A DNA stretch of 17,735 nucleotides from JBCCQH01 sp039024435. GTDB taxonomy: Bacteria > Bacteroidota > Bacteroidia > J057 > JADKCL01. Positions 7,414 through 14,379 of the stretch are shown here, piece after piece. The notes below the pieces were generated by a model, which saw only the letters and a list, made by a program, of their open reading frames with translations, had not been told where the DNA came from and ran no database searches. Positions within the stretch are counted from its first letter, which is position 1, and each line of letters begins with the position of its first letter. A program made the position numbers and the translations under genes. Location: the NCBI GenBank assembly GCA_039024435.1, contig JBCCQH010000134.1, positions 1 through 17,735 on the forward strand. The letters are read 5' to 3'.

Positions 7414-8115
7414 ATGCGGAAGTGGGAAAATGACTCCGCCGGGGTTTTGTCCAGAATAAATATCCACTATGTTGCCGAGGTGGCCGGCAACACCCAAATT
7501 CTCATTCGCGCGGCGGTGCTGGAACAGGCCGCCATATTTGCCGCGGTCAAGAGCATCGTGGGTGGATTCCTCGCCCGCAGCCACCAATCCTATCCGCTCT
7601 TCCGACTCGCCGACGGGGAAGTGCTGATCCAGATTGCGCCCCGGGACGAATTTGCCGAGGCCATTGTGGAGCAGGTGGGCCGCGAGATCCGCCAGACGGT
7701 GTATGCCTTTAGCTGCTTCCCCGACGTCGATGCGTTTGCCTACTGGCATTACCGAGGCAAAAAATTGCTGCGACACCTGAAATTCGGAGGGAAAGATGGG
7801 ACCCGCACCTGGAATGCCGTGGCGGGCCAACCCGAAGCCTGGGAAACCGACGTGTTCTTTTCCGAAGAGGAAATGTACCGGCAGTTGCAAGACGCCAAAA
7901 CCCATTTTCCCGCCCAAATTCCCGAAATCAAACGGATGTACACCGAACCAGGCCTGAAGTTGGGCTCCCACTACCCCCGGCTCCGGGGAACGGAGAGCTT
8001 GCGGATTCTCCAAGCTTTGGGCTGGCCCGGACAAAACCACCCCCTCCGCGTTCAGCACCAGGAAGTCCTTGCGCCCGAGCGGCGCTCCTGGTGGGACCGG
8101 CTACTCGGAGGCTGA
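7414..8115 (+). CDS. Hypothetical protein, no recognised family
   Basis: This is a 233-aa soluble protein without signal peptide or membrane segment. An N-terminal part (about 15-100) looks alpha/beta (INIHYVAEVAGNT, AAVKSIVGGFLARS, FRLADGEVLIQIAPRDEF). The middle is striking in aromatic and charged residues (VYAFSCFPDVDAFAYWHYRG, 96-115), followed by GKDGTRTWNAVAGQPEAWE (126-144). The protein ends in basic/Trp-rich PERRSWWDRLLGG. The ATG at 7414 follows AGGTTAGGAA closely; a TTG codon 11 codons later is an alternative. GC and codon use match the neighbouring core genes, so it is probably native and expressed. It lies head-to-head with the nuclease gene and 109 bp before bamD. I cannot assign a function. 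Confidence 0.75.
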   Translation: MRKWENDSAGVLSRINIHYVAEVAGNTQILIRAAVLEQAAIFAAVKSIVGGFLARSHQSYPLFRLADGEVLIQIAPRDEFAEAIVEQVGREIRQTVYAFSCFPDVDAFAYWHYRGKKLLRHLKFGGKDGTRTWNAVAGQPEAWETDVFFSEEEMYRQLQDAKTHFPAQIPEIKRMYTEPGLKLGSHYPRLRGTESLRILQALGWPGQNHPLRVQHQEVLAPERRSWWDRLLGG

Positions 8116-8208
8116 AGGGGCCCGCGACCCGGTTTCGGCGCCAGAAATCTTGCTTGGGGTACACAATTTTTGCCCCCAACACTTCGTTTCAGGTAACGTA
8201 TATTTTCC

Positions 8209-8216
8209 TAACTTTG
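8209..8216 (+). promoter_or_regulatory. Bacteroidota -7 promoter box for the bamD operon
   Basis: TAACTTTG matches the phylum's TAnnTTTG consensus exactly and sits only 8 nt before the bamD ATG (8225). No good TTG -33 element is visible at the usual distance. If it is used, the mRNA would have almost no leader. Confidence 0.5.
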
Positions 8217-8224
8217 CGAATCGT

Positions 8225-9250
8225 ATGCGAAAACTAGCATTTCCGGTTGTTATCCTTCTAGTTTTGATCTTGGGCGTTTCCCAGTCGGGCTGTGACCCGT
8301 ACAAGAAAATGGCCAAGAGCGATAAAATCGCCGACAAGGATTCCGCCGCGGTACATTATTACAAAGAGAAAAAGTACGACCGCGCGGTCTATTTGTTCGA
8401 AGAATTGCTGGCCATCTACCGCGGAACCAGCCGCATGGAGGAGATGTATTATTACTACACTTACTGCCGCTATTTCCTGGGGGAATTGGTGAGCGCGTCG
8501 TACTACTTTGAAGACTACGGCAAGCGCTTCCCGAACAGCAAACACGTGGAGGAGTTTCAATACATGACCGCCAAATGCTACCATCTTCTGTCGGACCCCC
8601 ACCAACTGGACCAGAAATACAGCTACAAGGCGATCAGCCAGTACCAGTTGTTTCTCAGTCGGTATCCGTACACGGACAAGAAGGACAAGTGCATGGAAGG
8701 CATCAAGGAATTGCGCGAACGTCTGGCAAAAAAGTCATTTGAGCAAGCCAATCTCTACTACAAAATCGGCTTTTTCAAGGCTGCGGTAGAGGCTTTCCAA
8801 ATCATGATCAACGAATATCCGGACTCGGACTTGCGCGAAGAGGGCCAGTACCTGCTCTTCCGCTCCGCCGTCCGCCTGGCCCAGGCCAGCATCAACGCAC
8901 GCAAAATCGAGCGTTACGAGGAAGCCCTGCAACTGCACGAAAAGTTTGCAGTTAAGTTTCCCGATAGTAAATTTGCAAATGACGCTGAAACCGTCAAAAG
9001 CACGGCTACGCGCTCCCTCGAACGGCTCATCGCGGACCGGAACGAGAAAGAGCAAGTCGGATTGTACGACGAATTTGAAACCGCAATGAATGTGGTTTTG
9101 AAGTCGGAAGATCTGGATGAACGACAAAAACAGTACGCAAAGGCACTCGACACCTACAAAGAGCTCAAGGACAAATATCCCGAAAGCAAGTTTCTGTCGG
9201 ACGCCGATAAACTGTTTGAAGAAGTAGAAGCAAAGCAAGACCAAAATTAA
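8225..9250 (+). CDS. bamD: Outer membrane protein assembly factor BamD
   Basis: This lipoprotein belongs to the BAM complex, which inserts beta-barrel proteins into the outer membrane, acting on its periplasmic face with BamA. The 341-aa product begins with a lipoprotein signal (MRKLAFPVVILLVLILGVSQ, then SGC). Cys23 is the predicted lipidated residue, though Gln at -3 is atypical for a lipobox. TPR-like helical hairpins run through the protein: YYKEKKYDRAVYLFEELLAI (about 42-61), SASYYFEDYGKRFPNS, SQYQLFLSRYPYTD, FKAAVEAFQIMINEYPDS and a last QKQYAKALDTYKELKDKYPES near 300-320. It is longer than the roughly 245-aa E. coli protein, with extra C-terminal repeats. The start at 8225 is chosen for the signal peptide and the -7 box just upstream; an in-frame extension to 8069 overlaps the previous gene. 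It is the first gene of the operon with omega, coaBC and DUF4835. Confidence 0.93.
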   Translation: MRKLAFPVVILLVLILGVSQSGCDPYKKMAKSDKIADKDSAAVHYYKEKKYDRAVYLFEELLAIYRGTSRMEEMYYYYTYCRYFLGELVSASYYFEDYGKRFPNSKHVEEFQYMTAKCYHLLSDPHQLDQKYSYKAISQYQLFLSRYPYTDKKDKCMEGIKELRERLAKKSFEQANLYYKIGFFKAAVEAFQIMINEYPDSDLREEGQYLLFRSAVRLAQASINARKIERYEEALQLHEKFAVKFPDSKFANDAETVKSTATRSLERLIADRNEKEQVGLYDEFETAMNVVLKSEDLDERQKQYAKALDTYKELKDKYPESKFLSDADKLFEEVEAKQDQN

Positions 9251-9255
9251 ATACC

Positions 9256-9585
9256 ATGGAAGAGGATTTTCTGCCTTTGGACGTTGAAGAGTTGAGCAAG
9301 CCCACGGGCAATGTTTACAAGTCGGTGTCCATCATCAGCTCCCGCGCCAATCAACTCACCCTTCAGTTAAAGGACGAGTTGCAGCGCAAGCTCGCCGAGT
9401 TCGCCCCGGCCCACGACAACCTGGACGAAATCACCGAGAACCGGGAGCAAATCGAAATTTCGCGCTATTACGAGCGCAAACCCAAGCCGTCGCAGGATGC
9501 GGTCACACAATTCCGCCACGAGGAAGTGTACTACCGCGACCGCGACAATCCCACCGATTCCAACGCGCCGGAGCTGTATTCCTAA
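9256..9585 (+). CDS. rpoZ: RNA polymerase omega subunit (Bacteroidota Rpb6-like)
   Basis: This 109-aa protein corresponds to the small omega/Rpb6 subunit that helps assemble and stabilise RNA polymerase by holding the beta' chain. The core TGNVYKSVSIISSRANQL (17-34) followed by LKDELQRKLAEF and NREQIEISRYYERKPKP (62-78) is the pattern of the Bacteroidota form, which differs from the E. coli protein and has an extended acidic tail. The start at 9256 is 5 nt after the bamD stop, with no clear ribosome site, as is common in this phylum and consistent with translation coupled to bamD. Position between bamD and coaBC is the typical arrangement and supports the call. Confidence 0.88.
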   Translation: MEEDFLPLDVEELSKPTGNVYKSVSIISSRANQLTLQLKDELQRKLAEFAPAHDNLDEITENREQIEISRYYERKPKPSQDAVTQFRHEEVYYRDRDNPTDSNAPELYS

Positions 9586-9593
9586 GCCAACGA

Positions 9594-10781
9594 ATGCTTA
9601 CCGGGAAGAAGATCATCATTGGCGTTACCGGCAGCATCGCAGCATACAAAGCCGCACTTTTGGTGCGGCTTTTGCGTAAGGCCGAAGCCGAAGTCCGCGT
9701 CGTTTTGACGCCGGGGGCGGAACAGTTTGTGCGCGCCTTGACCTTTACAAATCTTTCTCAGCACCCAGCCTTTACCGGTCTCTGGGACGGCGACTGGACC
9801 GAGCACGTCCATCTGGGAGCCTGGGCCGACTTGCTGGTCGTCGCCCCCGCCACCGCCAATACCCTCGCCAAGCTGGCCACCGGCCTGTGCGACAATGCGC
9901 TGACCGCGGTCTACCTCGCCGCCAAATGCCCGACACTGGTCGCCCCGGCCATGGATGCGGACATGTACATTCACCCCACCACTAAACGCAACCTAAAGCA
10001 GTTGTCGGACGATGGCGTCACGGTGATGGAATCTGGGCACGGTTTCCTCGCCAGCGGGCTACACGGTCCCGGGCGCATGCCGGAGCCGGAAGAAATTGTG
10101 GAGGCGATTGTTCACGCCCTGACGCCCAAACCGCTCCGGGGAAAACGGGTATTGATCAGCGCAGGCCCCACCCGCGAGTACCTTGATCCGGTCCGCTTCC
10201 TCTCCAATGGCTCCACGGGTACGATGGGCTACGCATTGGCGCGGGAGGCACATCGCTTGGGAGCCGAGGTCACGCTGGTTTCCGGGCGGGTCACACCTCC
10301 ACTGGATCTGCCTTTCGCCCCGGTGTTTGTGACCTCAACTCAAAACATGTATGCGGAAATCACTGCGCGCGCGGCCGAGCAGCATATCATTGTCATGGCC
10401 GCCGCCGTGGGGGATTACGCGCCGCGGGCATTCTCAGAAAACAAAATCAAAAAAGGCGAAGGCGATCTGACCTTGCCACTGCGGCGCACACCCGATATCC
10501 TGCGTCACTTGGGGGGCATCAAGCCGGAAGGGCAGATCTTGGTGGGATTTGCCCTGGAAACGCAAAACGAAACCGCCAACGCCCACCGCAAGCTGGAAGC
10601 AAAAAACCTCGACTACATCGTGCTGAATTCCCTGCGCGATGCCGGAGCGGGTTTTGGACCCAGCACCAATAAGATCACGCTGATCAACCGAAAAGGCGAA
10701 GAAACTCGTTATCCTACCAAAGCCAAGCCCGCAGTGGCCCGCGATATCCTGGACACAATCATCAACGACCTGCAATTATGA
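9594..10781 (+). CDS. coaBC: Bifunctional phosphopantothenoylcysteine decarboxylase / phosphopantothenate-cysteine ligase
   Basis: This enzyme makes 4'-phosphopantetheine in coenzyme A synthesis: the CoaB half joins cysteine to 4'-phosphopantothenate and the CoaC half decarboxylates the product using FMN. The 395 aa match the usual length. CoaC (about 1-180) shows the flavin fold GVTGSIAAYKA (10-20), HVHLGAWAD with the likely catalytic His71, APATANTLAK, PAMDADMY (118-125, usually PxMNxxMW) and FLASGLHGPGRM (151-162). In that last motif Ser154 stands where E. coli has an essential Cys. CoaB (about 183-395) has AGPTREYLDPVRFLSNGSTG (190-209), AAAVGDYAP and the KIKK motif (284-287) for nucleotide/substrate binding. 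It lies 8 nt after omega and overlaps the next gene by 4 nt (ATGA), implying translational coupling. Confidence 0.95.
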   Translation: MLTGKKIIIGVTGSIAAYKAALLVRLLRKAEAEVRVVLTPGAEQFVRALTFTNLSQHPAFTGLWDGDWTEHVHLGAWADLLVVAPATANTLAKLATGLCDNALTAVYLAAKCPTLVAPAMDADMYIHPTTKRNLKQLSDDGVTVMESGHGFLASGLHGPGRMPEPEEIVEAIVHALTPKPLRGKRVLISAGPTREYLDPVRFLSNGSTGTMGYALAREAHRLGAEVTLVSGRVTPPLDLPFAPVFVTSTQNMYAEITARAAEQHIIVMAAAVGDYAPRAFSENKIKKGEGDLTLPLRRTPDILRHLGGIKPEGQILVGFALETQNETANAHRKLEAKNLDYIVLNSLRDAGAGFGPSTNKITLINRKGEETRYPTKAKPAVARDILDTIINDLQL

Positions 10782-11707
10782 GCACCCACCTGAATCTCCG
10801 CTCCCTGCTCCTGCCTTTGGCCCTCTTCCTGGTCGGCCTTGCGCTTTCTTCTTCGGCTTCCGCGCAGGAACTCCAATGCGTCGTGACCGTTTCCGCGCCG
10901 ACCGTGGGTTCCGACCAGCAGGTCTACAGCCAGATGCAGGACGCCATCACGAAATACGTCAACTTTCGCAAGTGGACCGACCTCAAATACCTCCCGGAGG
11001 AGCGAATCAAGTGCCGCATCCAAATCCTGATCAACGAGCGCCCTGCAGTCGACGAGTTTCGCGGCAGTTTACAGTTGCAGTTGATCCGGCCGGTGTACAA
11101 TTCAACCTACGAATCGCTCGTGCTCAACATCCAGGACAAAGACTTCAACTTCAATTATGTGCCCTTCACCCCGCTGGAATTTTCGGAGAACAACTACGTG
11201 AGCGAACTCACAGCTTTGCTCAACTTCTACTGTTACATCTTGGTCGGATTTGACCAGGAGACCTTTCAGATGAGCAGCGGGACGCCCTACTTTGAGCAGG
11301 CCAATCAGGTGGTCAACCTCGCCGGGGAAGAGGGTCGCCGGGGCTGGCGCGGCTTTGATGGGCAACAAAATCGCTACTGGTTGGTCACCGACATGCTGGA
11401 CAACTCGCTGCGCTCGGTCCACAACGTGCTCTACGTCTACCACCGACAGGGCCTAGACCAAATGCAGAAGAACATCGGTTTGGGGCGGGCCTCCATCCTC
11501 GGGGCGCTGAAAGAGTTGCAAAAGCTGAACCAGCGCTATCCGGCCAAATACATCACGCGGGTCTTTATCACCGCCAAGCAGCAGGAAATCCAGGACATTT
11601 TCCGCAAAGCGGACATGGCCCAGAAGCGGCAACTGGTGGAAGTCATGGACAAGCTCGATCCGGCCAACAGCAGCGACTACCAGGAAATTTTGAAGGAGCG
11701 GAATTGA
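10778..11707 (+). CDS. porD: DUF4835 family exported protein (T9SS-associated PorD)
   Basis: This is a 309-aa periplasmic or envelope protein. A signal peptide (1-29, cleavage near SASA|QELQC) is followed by the conserved DUF4835 pattern: ELQCVVTVSAP (31-41), a YVNFRKWTD segment, EERIKCRIQI, RPVYNSTYESLVLNIQDKDF (104-123), FTPLEFSENNYVSELTALLNFYCYILVGFDQETF, a GWRGFDGQQNRY stretch, YVYHRQGLDQM, and a C-terminal half ending SDYQEILKERN. Recent annotation, as I recall, names this family PorD of the type IX secretion system; its mechanism is not established. Two T9SS cargo proteins in this window agree with that. It is last in the bamD-rpoZ-coaBC operon, starting inside the coaBC stop (ATGA). 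In many Bacteroidota recN follows (recalled), but not here. Confidence 0.9.
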   Translation: MSTHLNLRSLLLPLALFLVGLALSSSASAQELQCVVTVSAPTVGSDQQVYSQMQDAITKYVNFRKWTDLKYLPEERIKCRIQILINERPAVDEFRGSLQLQLIRPVYNSTYESLVLNIQDKDFNFNYVPFTPLEFSENNYVSELTALLNFYCYILVGFDQETFQMSSGTPYFEQANQVVNLAGEEGRRGWRGFDGQQNRYWLVTDMLDNSLRSVHNVLYVYHRQGLDQMQKNIGLGRASILGALKELQKLNQRYPAKYITRVFITAKQQEIQDIFRKADMAQKRQLVEVMDKLDPANSSDYQEILKERN

Positions 11708-11832
11708 GGATGGGGCATTGACTACGTCCAGTGAGTACCGTGGATCAAATTTCCGTAGGGTATTTTTATGGTATTAGACGGACAAGACAAGCAATTGTGC
11801 CCGGGTGAATCGGGTCGCGATGTCGAAGTCGC

Positions 11833-12255
11833 TTACTCGATAATCGAGTACGCATTTAGTTCTACATCTATTAGGCCTTCTCTATCTGAAACGAGAAAAC
11901 TGAAATAATTGCAGTCTTGCACTCTCCTCTCAAAACACTCTGCATCAATGTAGTAGTTCCAGCGATCCCCCTGAATTTTCGATGGTTCACCGAATACCTT
12001 TTTCACCTGCTTTTTCGATATGCCCTTCCAGCAATCCTCACGATCATAGATCAGATGTCGGATAAAATCCATGTTTTTTCTTCCGGCCTTCGCCTGTATC
12101 GAGTAAGTTGCCTCCTCTTCGTCATAGACCCAATCCTCACGGACAGAGTCCCAGAAGGCCCGACATTTATCAGATTGCAATGCCTGATTTTTACAGGAAC
12201 TCAGGAAAAGTATCAAAATACCCGCAGTGCAAATTATCCCGAATTGTTTTTTCAT
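11833..12255 (-). CDS. Small lipoprotein with BamE/SmpA-like region
   Basis: This is a 140-aa hypothetical lipoprotein. The signal is clear: MKKQFGIICTAGILILFLSS then Cys21, with a good LSSC lipobox. The C-terminal half (about 70-135: WKGISKKQVKKVFGEPSKIQ, then RWNYYID and a Cys-rich stretch) resembles the BamE/SmpA fold pattern of 'kG.tk.eV...lG.P', but the match is partial and the function unassigned. Cys residues at 31, 75, 107 and 115 could form disulfides. The ATG at 12255 lies 5 nt after the stop codon of the metalloprotease gene, so the two are likely one transcript; a TTG three codons upstream is a less likely start. Base composition is AT-rich compared with the operon to its left. 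A 17-bp near-perfect palindrome overlaps the stop codon (11834-11850). Confidence 0.75.
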   Translation of the reverse strand: MKKQFGIICTAGILILFLSSCKNQALQSDKCRAFWDSVREDWVYDEEEATYSIQAKAGRKNMDFIRHLIYDREDCWKGISKKQVKKVFGEPSKIQGDRWNYYIDAECFERRVQDCNYFSFLVSDREGLIDVELNAYSIIE

Positions 12256-12260
12256 TGACT

Positions 12261-14054
12261 TCAATGCTGAATGAGGACAGAACGCGCAACTGCACCATTC
12301 TGGCTACTTAGCTGTATAAGATAATACCCATTCGGTAAGTGATTGACCTCAAATGGCACAATTTTCGTACCGGGACCAATGTTCCCCACGCGCTCAACAC
12401 AAAGGTTGCGTCCGAGTAAATCCACAATTCTGATTTCCAAGTCCTTTTTCTTTGTGCGCAACTCAAATTCAACAGTGAATCGATCAAAAGCGGGATTGGG
12501 GAAAACGCTTATCTTACCATAATCAATTGAATTGGCTTCATCACGAGAAAGTAAATTGCAGTCCACTGCGGCAACCGGAAGGATGGGATCCGGGCAGGAA
12601 GGATTGTGCGAGACAAGGCTCGAATCCATCACTCTCTGTGTTCCTTCCAAGATAAATGGAGAAATCGTACGTACGGTTGTCCCCAAAGTAATTGTTGGGT
12701 GCATGAGCGAGTCGGCTTGGTTTACGTGCTCCATTAAATGGCCATGTCCCAACTCATGTAGCACAATAGAGTAAAAGTCGCTTTCATTAATCCCTGGCAT
12801 TGCGGTGTCTACGTAGGTTATCTGATTGCTATCAAGTTTGATATCTAGCTCATAAGTCTGATAATAATCGATTCCAAGATTGTTATCACGACAGAACCTC
12901 TCATCAACCAAGGTCGCCCCAAGAACACCGGGATCAAGTGTATCCCAATATACTACGCTGTTATTGTCCCTTCCGGTAGCACGAACCACGGTATCGGTCC
13001 CAAGCGAGAAATTTACCTTTGTGGCGCACCGCCAATCGCGCAAAGCGCGTTTAAAAATCTCTTTGGCCAGAGGGCGGGCAGTCACGTTGGGATCCAAGCG
13101 GAATTCATACCCACCGCTCTTCGAGTATTCTGGGGAGATCAACAAAACAGTTTTGGCCGTGGAATCAAAAGCCACACGACGGGTACGATAAGCAAACCGA
13201 ATTATCAATTCATCATTACTTTCGGCAATAACTCCACCACTTGTCTCAACCCGTACTGGCCCAGACCCTGCAACCCCTCGACGCAAACTATCAAGCGAAG
13301 CGTCGGAAGGAACAAGTACACGAATCAGTGTATCCGTCCATGATACAATGTCAGGATCTTCGCCTCGCATGTAGATTCCAGCCGGCTTATCGGCATTCTG
13401 GAACCAGACCTTTCCTCTAGTCTCTCCAAATTCGGTTCCTATGATCGTAAGGGTATCCGAAACACCGGCCGCGAGGGTATCTGGGAAAATTTCCGCAATG
13501 TTCGGCGCAGATCTGATCGAATGGACAACTGTGTAACCATCTTTTGATTGCTTTGGCCTTCGCGCAATCGGTAAGTAAACTTCGCGATCGAGCTGATAGA
13601 TCCGCAAAGCATTTGCTCCCACAACCTGACCATCAACCCAGTGAAACTCGATGAATCCCAGAGGACCCGAAACAATGCGCCACAAATCCGGAATCCCCAA
13701 ATCTTCCTCCCCAAATTGTCGGAGGAAGAATATCCCCTCGGCGCCGCTGGCCAGTTCCAATTTGGGATAGAGCGTCTGGCAGTCATTTGCAACGCAGCCA
13801 CCTGCCCCGATGACTCGTAGATAATTCCCAGAATGGCCTTTCAGATAATCAATTACCTGGATATCGTATAAAGTGTAAATCCGTGACGCGCTTTGATTCC
13901 AAAAAGACTCCGCACTTAAAACTTTACCCTCAATGACGAGCATAGAATATTCACTGAGCTTGCGCATTGGGATATCCACAAGCTGTGCAAAGACTACCAT
14001 CGGGGCCGCAATGCACCAAATAAGTGCAAGTGTTAAGTGCCTTTTAGACTTCAT
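12261..14054 (-). CDS. T9SS-exported zinc metalloprotease (metzincin-like) with TIG domain
   Basis: This is a 597-aa secreted protein. A signal peptide (1-23, CIAAPMVVFAQ) precedes an N-terminal beta region (25-180) of unknown family, with Cys87 and Cys92 in GCVANDC. An IPT/TIG-like immunoglobulin domain follows (about 184-290: APNIAEIFPDTLAAG, TLTIIGTEFGETRGKVWF). The catalytic domain (about 300-490) carries VLHELGHGHLMEHV at 431-444: His433, His437 and His443 fit HExxHxxxxxH zinc ligands, with Glu434 as base. SLMHP (Met451) is a plausible Met-turn. The usual Gly before the third His is Leu440, a variation from matrixins. A T9SS sorting domain (515-597, VFPNPAFDRFTVEF...NGYYLIQL) ends the protein. 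Start ATG 14054 is used; a TTG three codons earlier is possible. It has a TAACTTTG box and is followed after 5 nt by the lipoprotein gene. Composition is lower in GC than flanking operons, suggesting acquisition. The substrate is unknown. Confidence 0.85.
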   Translation of the reverse strand: MKSKRHLTLALIWCIAAPMVVFAQLVDIPMRKLSEYSMLVIEGKVLSAESFWNQSASRIYTLYDIQVIDYLKGHSGNYLRVIGAGGCVANDCQTLYPKLELASGAEGIFFLRQFGEEDLGIPDLWRIVSGPLGFIEFHWVDGQVVGANALRIYQLDREVYLPIARRPKQSKDGYTVVHSIRSAPNIAEIFPDTLAAGVSDTLTIIGTEFGETRGKVWFQNADKPAGIYMRGEDPDIVSWTDTLIRVLVPSDASLDSLRRGVAGSGPVRVETSGGVIAESNDELIIRFAYRTRRVAFDSTAKTVLLISPEYSKSGGYEFRLDPNVTARPLAKEIFKRALRDWRCATKVNFSLGTDTVVRATGRDNNSVVYWDTLDPGVLGATLVDERFCRDNNLGIDYYQTYELDIKLDSNQITYVDTAMPGINESDFYSIVLHELGHGHLMEHVNQADSLMHPTITLGTTVRTISPFILEGTQRVMDSSLVSHNPSCPDPILPVAAVDCNLLSRDEANSIDYGKISVFPNPAFDRFTVEFELRTKKKDLEIRIVDLLGRNLCVERVGNIGPGTKIVPFEVNHLPNGYYLIQLSSQNGAVARSVLIQH

Positions 14055-14076
14055 TTTTCTCAAATGCCAGCAAATA

Positions 14077-14084
14077 CAAAGTTA
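14077..14084 (-). promoter_or_regulatory. Bacteroidota -7 promoter box for the metalloprotease-lipoprotein pair
   Basis: On the minus strand TAACTTTG matches TAnnTTTG exactly, 22 nt upstream of the ATG at 14054. A TTG about 25 bp further upstream may be a -33 element, although that spacing is long. The surrounding AT-rich leader is typical of a promoter. Confidence 0.55.
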
Positions 14085-14105
14085 AAATAGACAAAAAACT
14101 GAAAA

Positions 14106-14159
14106 ATTTACAATTATTTACAAGCCGCGATCTCTTGTTTCGGGTAAATCCCTGTAAAT
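14106..14159. promoter_or_regulatory. ATTTACAA direct repeats and inverted copy, possible operator
   Basis: ATTTACAA occurs at 14106-14113 and again at 14116-14123, exactly one helical turn (10 bp) apart. The inverse, TGTAAAT, appears at 14153-14159. They lie about 20-80 bp upstream of the metalloprotease -7 box, where a regulator would act. AT-rich DNA makes chance copies likely, so confidence is modest. Confidence 0.3.
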
Positions 14160-14379
14160 ATCTAACTTTTTTAACTTACGTCTCCTTGAAAATTCTCTGC
14201 TTAAACTCAAACTGCTTCCTGGACTACACCGCATTGATGAAAATTATAGCCCTTCTTAGAATTCAAAGCCTACGACCTTTCCAAGAAAAGTTTCAAGCCC
14301 CATTTTAAACCGCAACTTGGAAAATCACCAAGGATCCTAAAATTCCAATTTCATCGAGAAGATTGCCTATCTTCACTCC
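14160..14379. other. AT-rich intergenic stretch between divergent genes
   Basis: No reading frame of note is visible. With 14055-14159 it forms a 325-bp AT-rich gap between the minus-strand protease gene and the plus-strand reductase gene, so it should hold promoters in both directions. For the right-hand gene only a weak TATCTTCA (near 14369-14376) resembles the -7 box. I see no repeats at its edges that would mark an insertion. Confidence 0.4.

Noticed and set aside
8154..8179. TTGGGG / CCCCAA hairpin as terminator of the 7414-8115 gene
   Set aside because: Only 6 bp with a 14-nt loop and no U-run; too weak to list as a feature.
11769..11909. 46-codon plus-strand frame (MVLDGQDKQLCPGESGRD...) after porD, considered as a recN remnant or small gene
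   Set aside because: It overlaps the end of the lipoprotein gene on the other strand and has no similarity to the RecN start. The shared YSIIE on both strands is only the effect of the palindrome at 11834-11850.
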